Shown piece after piece: positions 57,912-64,000 of a stretch of 64,000 nucleotides of DNA. This DNA is from Candidatus Planktophila sulfonica (GTDB lineage: Bacteria; Actinomycetota; Actinomycetes; Nanopelagicales; Nanopelagicaceae): contig NZ_CP016773.1 in NCBI RefSeq assembly GCF_002288065.1, forward strand, positions 310,001 through 374,000. Direction: 5' to 3'. The notes beneath the pieces were generated by a model. It made no database searches, was not told the DNA's origin, and saw only the letters and a list, made by a program, of their open reading frames with translations. Position 1 is the first letter of the stretch. Each line of letters starts with the position of its first letter. Made by a program: the position numbers and the translations under genes.

Positions 57912-58868
57912 ATGGACACAGCAAAGTTGAGAACCTTTTCAACAGTCCGAACCGCATCTTCCCTTGCTACATTAATCGGAATCGTCCTCTCTTTGGTCTT
58001 CTCTTCATGGCTTGGTGCCGATTCACTCAATTGGCAGGTAGCTATTGCAGTTCTTGCATTGGCAGTAGGAATTCCGCATGGATCACTCGATCACTTGGTA
58101 ACTCTTCCAAAATCTAAGCCTCTGCTGATGGCTTTCTTCATAGTTATATATGTAGCAATTGCACTTGCCGCTATTTGGGCGATTTTGCAGTGGAACGTCT
58201 ATGGATTTATTGCCGTGGTTCTTATGAGTGCAACTCACTTTGGAATCGGCGATAGCGCATTTATTGCAGAACTTGATCGCGAGCAGGGCCGCACAGGAAA
58301 AAGCATTCCTGTCTTTGCCTATGCTTCTGCCGGCGGGTTATTGCCCGTTGTCATTCCTCTTGTGCAGAGCCGAAGCACTGAAGCTCTTGAGAAGGTAAAT
58401 GAGAACTTAGTTGATTGGCACTATGGATTTACATCAGAGATTCAAATCATCGTTGCGGCAATTGCAACCATTAGCCTTCTGATTCTTATCTCCCGAAAGC
58501 GCTATCGCGATTCAGTGGATATTGCACTACTTGCAGGGCTTGCATCGATTGCACCGCCGCTTGTCTCGTTCGCCATCTACTTTGGTTGCTGGCATGCAAT
58601 GCGCCATACAGCGCGATTGACCTCATTACTCCCACGTTCGCAGGCTGCGTATCAACAATCACGCGGCTTTAAGGCTTTCAGTTATGCGGTTATTCCAGGG
58701 CTACCGGCACTGGCCGGCACATTTATCTTTGTCATTCTCCTTGCTGCAATCGCTCGTGAAAATATCAGCGATCACTTTCTCTGGCTTACATTGGTCACAA
58801 TCTGGGCGCTCACGGTTCCTCACATGATTGTCACAGCCAAGTTAGACCGCGCCGCTCTCAAGGATTAA
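57912..58868 (+). CDS. blh: Brp/Blh-family beta-carotene 15,15'-dioxygenase
   Basis: Cleaves beta-carotene into two retinal molecules, giving the chromophore for heliorhodopsin (and any other rhodopsin). A multi-helix membrane protein of about 318 residues with the family His motifs: GIPHGSLDHLVTL near the N-terminal third, SATHFGIGDSAF, CWHAMRHTARL and a final VPHMIVTAKLD. I prefer ATG 57912, because TACTGT ends seven bases upstream; ATG 57888 would add eight residues and has no ribosome binding site. It faces the lycopene cyclase pair head to head. Confidence 0.93.
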   Translation: MDTAKLRTFSTVRTASSLATLIGIVLSLVFSSWLGADSLNWQVAIAVLALAVGIPHGSLDHLVTLPKSKPLLMAFFIVIYVAIALAAIWAILQWNVYGFIAVVLMSATHFGIGDSAFIAELDREQGRTGKSIPVFAYASAGGLLPVVIPLVQSRSTEALEKVNENLVDWHYGFTSEIQIIVAAIATISLLILISRKRYRDSVDIALLAGLASIAPPLVSFAIYFGCWHAMRHTARLTSLLPRSQAAYQQSRGFKAFSYAVIPGLPALAGTFIFVILLAAIARENISDHFLWLTLVTIWALTVPHMIVTAKLDRAALKD

Positions 58869-58893
58869 CCCCTCATTAGTTAGGCTTCGCAGC

Positions 58894-59478
58894 ATGTTGA
58901 GAAAAATACTTCTGCTCACTCTTGTCTTCACATCAATTCCTTCAGCTCAAGCAGCACCGGTCTATCTCTTTCCGGTAGCTAATTGCGAAGTCAATTACGC
59001 ACGTGCACATCACGACTATGCAGCGACAGATATTTTGGCAAAGGCTGGATGCCGCTTTGTCGCCCCCATCAATGGAATCGTCGATGAAGTAAATCGGGTT
59101 GATAAATGGAGCGGTAAAACCAATCTAGGAATTGATCGCGGCGGTCTTTATGTCTCGATCATCGGAGAAGATGGAGTTCGTTATTACGGCTCTCACCTAC
59201 GCTCAATTCCGGCAAGCATTGAACCTGGAGTAGAAGTTAAGGCTGGACAGGTATTGGGCGCGATCGGATCAACAGGCAGCGCGCGCGGAACGGCCCCGCA
59301 CCTTCACTTTGGTATTTCCTGGCCAACGCCTGCAGATATTTGGTGGGTACGTCGAGGTGAAGTTCTGCCTTGGAAGTATCTCGATGCATGGAAGAGTGGA
59401 AAAGATTTATCGCCAGTAAAAGCTGTTGCTGCGCTGAAAGCTAAAGTAGGCGAGATTCCGCCTGAGCCAAAAAAGTAG
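58894..59478 (+). CDS. Secreted M23-family metallopeptidase
   Basis: A 194-residue exported LytM-type endopeptidase that would cut peptidoglycan cross-links. Signal peptide residues 1-20 (cleavage near AQA-APV). Likely zinc ligands are His40 and Asp46 (ARAHHDYAATDI) and His138 in HLHFG (136-140), with Cys31/Cys53 possibly forming a disulfide. The domain core GSHLRSIPASIEPGVEVKAG is typical. TAGGCT lies seven bases before the ATG. A terminator follows. Confidence 0.88.
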   Translation: MLRKILLLTLVFTSIPSAQAAPVYLFPVANCEVNYARAHHDYAATDILAKAGCRFVAPINGIVDEVNRVDKWSGKTNLGIDRGGLYVSIIGEDGVRYYGSHLRSIPASIEPGVEVKAGQVLGAIGSTGSARGTAPHLHFGISWPTPADIWWVRRGEVLPWKYLDAWKSGKDLSPVKAVAALKAKVGEIPPEPKK

Positions 59479-59483
59479 AAAAA

Positions 59484-59517
59484 AATAAGGCCCACCGATT
59501 TCTCGGCGGGCCTTATT
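59484..59517 (+). terminator. Bidirectional Rho-independent terminator
   Basis: AATAAGGCCCACCGA pairs with TCGGCGGGCCTTATT (one A-C mismatch) around a four-base loop; A-runs on the left and TTATT on the right serve both the M23 gene and the convergent cold-shock gene. Confidence 0.88.
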
Positions 59518-59528
59518 CGTAAGTGAAA

Positions 59529-59732
59529 TTAGTTAGCGTTCACTGCGTCTGCCTGAGGACCCTTTGGACCCTGGACGACCTCGAATGAAACTGACTGACC
59601 CTCTTCAAGGCTCTTGTAACCGTTTCCCTGAATTGCTGAGTAGTGAACGAATACATCTTGTCCGCCACCATCAACTGCAATGAAACCGAAACCCTTTTCA
59701 GAGTTGAACCACTTAACTGTACCTGTTGCCAT
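59529..59732 (-). CDS. Cold-shock protein (CspA family)
   Basis: A 67-residue single cold-shock domain: [20 protein letters not shown] holds RNP1 (KGFGFI) and VFVHYSAI holds RNP2. It binds single-stranded RNA and DNA as a chaperone. I start at ATG 59732; an upstream in-frame ATG (59807) would add 25 residues that fall in the structured 5' leader. The sequence ends [10 protein letters not shown] as in other actinobacterial CspA proteins. Because the upstream ribosome binding site (GAAGGA) is about 12 bases away and a hairpin lies further upstream, translation may be temperature-sensitive (inference). Confidence 0.93.
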   Translation of the reverse strand: MATGTVKWFNSEKGFGFIAVDGGGQDVFVHYSAIQGNGYKSLEEGQSVSFEVVQGPKGPQADAVNAN

Positions 59733-60049
59733 ATTTTTTACTATTCCTTCGATATGTTGGGAGTTCGAGAATTCCTCAAACTCCAGTCTTCGTCTTGCTA
59801 CAGCCATACCGAGTAAAGAAGTAAATCTAACAACGGGTACTGATAAAGCGTCCGACTAGGAATAAGGGTACCTGCTACTTCCGCGTATTCCTATTCCCAG
59901 CTTCCATCGATCACGCTCAAATCAGAGCTCGAAAACGCTCATATTCACAAAGTCGGTGGAAAGTTGTATAAATAGAGCACTCACTAGCAATTGGTAGTCG
60001 TTGTGGATCGGGGAAGGTCGCACAAATCGCACCTTGCTAGGAGCACCAC
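59733..60049. other. 317-bp divergent intergenic region
   Basis: It holds the 5' leaders of the cold-shock gene (reverse) and the DUF3145 gene (forward). On the cold-shock side a ten-pair hairpin GGAGTTTGAG/CTCGAACTCC with loop GAATT lies at 59760-59784 (one G-T pair). A seven-base inverted repeat (AGGAATA/TATTCCT) occurs near 59860-59895. On the DUF3145 side there is a clear promoter. I see no gene in it, and no confident cold-shock promoter. Confidence 0.6.
59944..59972 (+). promoter_or_regulatory. Promoter of the DUF3145 gene
   Basis: TTCACA (59944-59949), a 17-base spacer and TATAAA (59967-59972). The transcript would have a ~70-base leader ending in a GCTAGGAGC ribosome binding site. 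Confidence 0.6.
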
Positions 60050-60535
60050 ATGCATGAAAAAAACCTCGCCGGTCTGGTCGTCATCCACTCCGCGCCTACT
60101 GCGCTGAGCCAACATATTGAATGGGGACTGAACTCTCTACTGGGCGCACCTCAACAAATCTTCTGGCGCGATCAACCACTTACTCCTGGCAGCGTTCGCA
60201 CTTCACTCGAATTTCGTGCACCCACCGGAACTGCTGCCAAGATAGCAACCGCACTTAAGGGATGGCATTACCTACGTTTTGAAGTCAGCGAACTCAGCGC
60301 GCATACCGGTGAACTCTTTAGATTTACCCCTGAACTTGGAATCCATCGCGCAACTGTCGACCAAGTTGGAACAATTCATATAAGCGAAGATCAGATTCGC
60401 AAAGCACTCGCACACTTTGATGAGTTAGAAGTTCGTGAGAATCTCGAGAGAACTCTTGGAAATGAGTGGGAGGTAGCACTCGAACCTTATAGAGGAGTGG
60501 ACCTTCAAGAAGTTGCGCGACTTCGCGCTATCTAA
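60050..60535 (+). CDS. DUF3145 family protein
   Basis: A 161-residue protein of a family I recognise as restricted to Actinobacteria; from memory its members lie beside the fatty-acid genes accD and fabF, as here. It opens LVVIHSAPTALSQHIEWGLN and continues with FWRDQPLTPGSVRTSLEFRA, then a C-terminal helical part (SEDQIRKALAHFDELE). There are no catalytic motifs, and the function is unknown. A proper promoter with leader precedes it, unlike most genes here. Confidence 0.85.
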   Translation: MHEKNLAGLVVIHSAPTALSQHIEWGLNSLLGAPQQIFWRDQPLTPGSVRTSLEFRAPTGTAAKIATALKGWHYLRFEVSELSAHTGELFRFTPELGIHRATVDQVGTIHISEDQIRKALAHFDELEVRENLERTLGNEWEVALEPYRGVDLQEVARLRAI

Positions 60536-60554
60536 ACGGAGATAGAATCCAACC

Positions 60555-61310
60555 ATGACAACTCAAGCACCTATGACCTCAACTGAACGCCGCCGCTCCA
60601 TTCTCTACATCGCAATCGCACTTATTCTTGCGATCGCCCTAGGCGGTGGACTCGTCAAAGTTGGTGCAGGATTTGCAGCACGTAATGCAAATGGAATTAC
60701 CGTTACTGGATCTGCCAAGACCTCTGCAACAGCCGATAACGTTGTATGGACACTCAATGTTTCACTTACACGCCCAACAGTTTCTGAAGCTGTCGCCAGA
60801 GTCGGAAACGACGTCGCAGCAGTGAGCAAATATTTGACCAATGGTGGAATCCCGGCAGAAGAGCTGACTCTTGGATCTGTCTCTACCTACGCGAACGAGC
60901 AATGGGTCAACGGCAACAACACAGGCAAGATTCTGAACTACCGCGCATCACGCGATGTCGTTGTTCGCTCAAAGGATGTCGAACTCGTTTCAAAGCTTTC
61001 GCAGGGAATCGGAACAATCTTGCAGCAGGGCGTGACCGTAAATAACTACGGACCTCAGTACTACCTTTCTACTCTTCCTAAGCTTCGCCCACAACTTCTT
61101 GAAGAAGCGATGAAGGATGCCAAGATCCGCGCTGAAGCAATTACGAAGGCAGTGGGCGGCAAGGTTGGATCAGTGCAATCAGTTCGTTCAGGCGTATTCC
61201 AGGTGACAACACCGGATTCAACAATGACTCAAGATACTGGTGCTTACGACACTTCAAGTATTGAAAAGACTGTTACATCAACAGTCTCAGTAACTTTCTC
61301 AGTTAAGTAA
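60555..61310 (+). CDS. SIMPL-domain (DUF541) membrane-anchored protein
   Basis: A 251-residue protein with an N-terminal membrane helix (SILYIAIALILAIALGGGLV, residues 15-34) and a SIMPL domain outside. Domain features: GITVTGSAKTSATADNVVWT, the conserved YRASRDVVVR strand, and the helix RPQLLEEAMKDAKIRAEAIT. Such proteins are found in bacterial envelopes, with roles in stress; no enzyme activity is known. TAGAAT ends six bases before the ATG. It converges on accD with five bases between. Confidence 0.83.
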   Translation: MTTQAPMTSTERRRSILYIAIALILAIALGGGLVKVGAGFAARNANGITVTGSAKTSATADNVVWTLNVSLTRPTVSEAVARVGNDVAAVSKYLTNGGIPAEELTLGSVSTYANEQWVNGNNTGKILNYRASRDVVVRSKDVELVSKLSQGIGTILQQGVTVNNYGPQYYLSTLPKLRPQLLEEAMKDAKIRAEAITKAVGGKVGSVQSVRSGVFQVTTPDSTMTQDTGAYDTSSIEKTVTSTVSVTFSVK

Positions 61311-61315
61311 GAGAA

Positions 61316-62704
61316 CTAGAGCGGAATATTGCCGTGTGAACCACGGCGATATTCAGTCTCTGCCAAGACCTTTGCAATAGCGCTACGAGTCTTATCTGGC
61401 TCAATCATTTCATCGACCGCCCCGATTTCAATTGCGCGAGCAACGCCTCCAGAAACCTTTTCATGTTCTGCCGCAAGCTCTAGTTCCATATCCTCACGCT
61501 GATCAGCAGGAAGATCAGCAAGTAAGCGACGGTGCAGAACGCGTACGGCAGCAACTGCGCCCATCACGGAAACTTCTGCTTGCGGCCAAGCAAATACGCG
61601 TGTGGCACCAAGTGATTTTGAGTTCATCGCAACAAACGCTCCGCCATAGGCCTTGCGGGTAATAACGGTAACGCGTGGAACAACGGCTTCAGCAAATGCA
61701 TGGAGCAGCTTTGCACCGCGTCGCACAGCGCCTTCCCACTCTTGTCCGATGCCAGGTAAGAAGCCGGTGACATCTGCAATCACAACGAGTGGAATACCGA
61801 AGGCATCACAGGTGCGAACAAAGCGCGCAGCTTTTTCACCTGCTGCAGAATCTAGAACTCCGCCGATTACTTGAGGATTATTTGCAATCACTCCAACTGT
61901 GCGACCACCTAGGCGACCAATAACAGTCGTCATGTTTTCGGCCCACATATCCAATAGTTCGAGCTTCTCTCCATCTTTATCGAGAATGGCATCAACGAGT
62001 GGATGCACTTCATAAATTCGCTTCGCTGAATCAGGAACAAGTTGGGCAAGAGGAACATCATCAACGTTTGGCGACATCAGCCCTTGGTTGGCAAAGAGTG
62101 AGACAAGATCTTGAATCTCGCGGAAGGCAACCTCTTCAGATGGTGCGATCACGTGAGCAACGCCCGAATTCTTGCTATGTGCTTCAGGTCCACCGAGTAG
62201 AGCCATATCGACAATATCGCCCGTTACAGATTTCACGACATCAGGACCTGTTACGAAGATGCGACCTTCGGGTGCAAGAACAACAACATCTGTAAGTGCA
62301 GGCCCATATGCACCGCCGCCAGCAGTTGGTCCTAGGACGAGAGATAGCTGCGGGATTCGACCACTTGCTGTGACCATCGCTTGGAAGACTTCACCAAATG
62401 CATTGAGCGATGCAACGCCATCACTTAAACGCGCACCACCAGAGTGCCAGATTCCAATAACAGGAATTTGCCCACCCATCGCAGCGCGATATGCCTGAAC
62501 AATTACTTGCGATCCTTCGATTCCGAGTGCGCCGCCTTTTATTGTTGGATCAGATGCAAAGACGACAACTTTATTTCCTTTAACCAGACCAGTGGCCGCA
62601 ACCATTCCGCAATCAGTGCGAGGTATGAGAAGTTCGTAACTGCCACCATCTAGAAGAGTGGCTATACGTGATTCAGGATCAAGTGGGTTGATCGGTGTTG
62701 CCAT
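61316..62704 (-). CDS. accD: Acyl-CoA carboxylase carboxyltransferase (beta) subunit, AccD6-like
   Basis: Transfers CO2 from carboxybiotin to acetyl- or propionyl-CoA, giving malonyl- or methylmalonyl-CoA. The 462-residue protein joins both carboxyltransferase halves: IGIWHSGGARLSDGVASL, GPTAGGGAYGPALTDVVV, and later ITRKAYGGAFVAMNSKSLGA. This length and the position after fabF suggest the AccD6-type subunit that supplies malonyl-CoA to fatty-acid synthesis. A -10-like TAATCT lies six bases before its ATG and overlaps the fabF stop codon, so it can be transcribed on its own as well. Confidence 0.93.
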   Translation of the reverse strand: MATPINPLDPESRIATLLDGGSYELLIPRTDCGMVAATGLVKGNKVVVFASDPTIKGGALGIEGSQVIVQAYRAAMGGQIPVIGIWHSGGARLSDGVASLNAFGEVFQAMVTASGRIPQLSLVLGPTAGGGAYGPALTDVVVLAPEGRIFVTGPDVVKSVTGDIVDMALLGGPEAHSKNSGVAHVIAPSEEVAFREIQDLVSLFANQGLMSPNVDDVPLAQLVPDSAKRIYEVHPLVDAILDKDGEKLELLDMWAENMTTVIGRLGGRTVGVIANNPQVIGGVLDSAAGEKAARFVRTCDAFGIPLVVIADVTGFLPGIGQEWEGAVRRGAKLLHAFAEAVVPRVTVITRKAYGGAFVAMNSKSLGATRVFAWPQAEVSVMGAVAAVRVLHRRLLADLPADQREDMELELAAEHEKVSGGVARAIEIGAVDEMIEPDKTRSAIAKVLAETEYRRGSHGNIPL

Positions 62705-62713
62705 GGCTCTAGA

Positions 62714-63952
62714 TTAGAGCGATTTAAATGCAAGTACTACGTTGTGGCCACCAAAACCGAAAGAATCATTAAGCGCTGCGATATCTCCCGCTGGAAGTTG
62801 GCGAGGTGTGTCGCGAACGACATCGACAGTCACAGCTGGGTCTAAGTTTTCAATATTGATTGTTGGGGGAGCAAGGCGGTCTTGTAGAGCCTTGACGATA
62901 AAGACGGATTCAATTGCGCCAGCGCCACCAAGTAAGTGACCTGTCATCGACTTTGTTGCAGAAACTGCAACGTGGTCCGCATCCGCACCGAGTGCTTTTC
63001 GAAGCGCATTAGCTTCAGCAACATCGCCTGCAGGAGTTGAGGTTGCATGTGCATTGAGGTGCACGATGTCCTTAGTTGATAGTCCAGAGTTTTGAAGTGC
63101 AAATTTGATTGCGCGCTGTACGCCACTGCCTTCTGGGTCAGGAGCAGCAATGTGATAACCATCAGAGGTTAAACCTTGTCCGCCGATTTCACAGTAAATC
63201 TTTGCACCACGCGCCTTGGCATGTTCGTACTCTTCAATAACAAGAATTCCGCCGCCTTCGCCCAATACAAATCCATCGCGATCGACATCATATGGACGTG
63301 ATGCGCGAGCAGGCGCATCGTTGCGAGTAGAAAGTGCTTTCATTGCGGCAAAGCCCGCCATCGGAAGCTGGTGGATCGCAGCTTCAACGCCACCGGTCAC
63401 GATGATGTCGGCGCGATTGTTCTTAATCATTTCAAAGGCATAACCGATTGCTTCGGCACCGGACGCGCATGCGCTGACGGGTGTGTGCACGCCAGCCTTT
63501 GCTTGAAGTTCGAGGCCAACATTTGCAGCTGGTCCATTAGGCATCAACATTGGGACAGTGTGTGGGCTGACTCCGCGTGCGCCTTTTTCGTTGAGATTAA
63601 CAAATTGGTCAAGAAGGGTGATGACTCCACCGATACCTGAAGCGATTACTACGCCAAGACGTTCCTTATCGATGTCATCAGGTGAGCCCGCATCTTTCCA
63701 GGCCTCGCGTGAAGCAACGAGAGCGAACTGCTCTGAACGATCGAGGCGACGCATTTCAACGCGCTCCATCTGATCTGCAGGTTCTGTCGCAACGCGCGCA
63801 GCGAAGTGCACAGGTAGGAGCTCACGCCAATCTTCGGTGAGAAGACGGACACCAGACTGGCCGGCCAATAAAGCCTTCCATGTCGAATCCACATCTCCAC
63901 CAAGGGGCGTTGTTGCACCTAAGCCTGTAACGACTACGCGACGTTGTGACAT
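62714..63952 (-). CDS. fabF: Beta-ketoacyl-ACP synthase II
   Basis: Elongates acyl-ACP with malonyl-ACP in type II fatty-acid synthesis. The 412-residue thiolase-fold enzyme has the nucleophile Cys162 (VSACASGAEAIG), His in LNAHATSTPAGD and His in SMTGHLLGGAGAIE, the Cys-His-His triad. The N-terminus RRVVVTGLGATTPLG is typical. It lies between a probable acpP upstream and accD downstream, a mini FAS-II operon as in mycobacteria (acpM-kasA-kasB-accD6). Confidence 0.95.
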   Translation of the reverse strand: MSQRRVVVTGLGATTPLGGDVDSTWKALLAGQSGVRLLTEDWRELLPVHFAARVATEPADQMERVEMRRLDRSEQFALVASREAWKDAGSPDDIDKERLGVVIASGIGGVITLLDQFVNLNEKGARGVSPHTVPMLMPNGPAANVGLELQAKAGVHTPVSACASGAEAIGYAFEMIKNNRADIIVTGGVEAAIHQLPMAGFAAMKALSTRNDAPARASRPYDVDRDGFVLGEGGGILVIEEYEHAKARGAKIYCEIGGQGLTSDGYHIAAPDPEGSGVQRAIKFALQNSGLSTKDIVHLNAHATSTPAGDVAEANALRKALGADADHVAVSATKSMTGHLLGGAGAIESVFIVKALQDRLAPPTINIENLDPAVTVDVVRDTPRQLPAGDIAALNDSFGFGGHNVVLAFKSL

Positions 63953-63985
63953 ACCGCTAGATCAATTCTTCTTTTGGATCTTTAC

Positions 63986-64000
63986 TTATGCAGCAGCGTT
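63986..64000 (-). CDS. acpP: Probable acyl carrier protein, last codons only
   Basis: The right edge holds a stop codon (63986-63988, reverse strand) preceded by codons for Asn-Ala-Ala-Ala. An acyl carrier protein upstream of fabF is the expected neighbour, but only four codons are visible, so this rests on gene order and not on sequence. Confidence 0.3.
   Translation of the reverse strand, partial: NAAA

Noticed and set aside
59976-59999. AGCACTC resembling half of a CIRCE heat-shock operator upstream of the DUF3145 gene
   Set aside because: The matching inverted half (GAGTGCT) is missing at the required nine-base distance.

Overview
The window looks like a chromosome segment of a streamlined, moderate-GC freshwater actinobacterium, most plausibly of the acI lineage (Nanopelagicales, for example Planktophila). 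The reasons are: an actinobacterial gene repertoire and synteny (SenX3-RegX3/PhoU, MutT1-Ppk1, DUF3145 beside AccD-FabF, a class I actinobacterial xylose isomerase, an actinobacterial leuA leader), very short or overlapping intergenic spaces, and a heliorhodopsin that I recognise as very close to the freshwater actinobacterial type protein. This placement is inference; no rRNA is present. I see no insertion sequence, prophage, CRISPR array or clear foreign island.

Layout. 0-5 kb: tail of a LuxR-type regulator, an acetyltransferase, and the oxidative pentose phosphate genes pgl, gnd, zwf. 5-8 kb: tgt, an alpha/beta hydrolase and an MFS transporter. 8-14 kb: a five-gene peptide ABC transporter operon with two intercistronic hairpins and a strong terminator. 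14-20 kb: a membrane-anchored protein, an M13 peptidase, MarR, a histone-H1-like protein, an MFS exporter and panB. 20-26 kb: nadE, a GlnA2-like glutamine synthetase, heliorhodopsin, then leuA behind an attenuation leader. 26-37 kb: housekeeping (recO, uppS, zur with a ZIP transporter and a Zur box, glyS, dusB, dgt, dnaG, tRNA-Asn), a Rieske protein and an HtrA protease. 37-44 kb: galK/galT and glpK/glpD, GH25 lysozyme. 44-54 kb: an orphan response regulator, nnrD, SenX3-RegX3/PhoU, xylA, and a polyphosphate group (ppx, mutT1, ppk1) with PHO-box-like repeats. 54-60 kb: alpha-galactosidase, alanine dehydrogenase, a retinal-making block (split lycopene cyclase and Blh dioxygenase), M23 peptidase, cold-shock protein. 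60-64 kb: DUF3145, a SIMPL protein, and a fatty-acid block (accD, fabF, tail of probable acpP).

The most notable system is light/nitrogen: a glutamine synthetase lacking the adenylylation loop is followed 36 bp later by heliorhodopsin, with a GlnR-like site upstream, while the genes for the last steps to retinal lie about 34 kb away. Heliorhodopsin also has its own apparent -10 hexamer placed for leaderless transcription. That arrangement, TANNNT six or seven bases before the start codon, recurs at 23 genes in this window and was used to decide several starts. The other coherent theme is phosphate: SenX3-RegX3, PhoU and the polyphosphate enzymes share 11-base PHO-like repeats. Nutrient scavenging (peptides, galactosides, glycerol, xylose) fits a small heterotroph.
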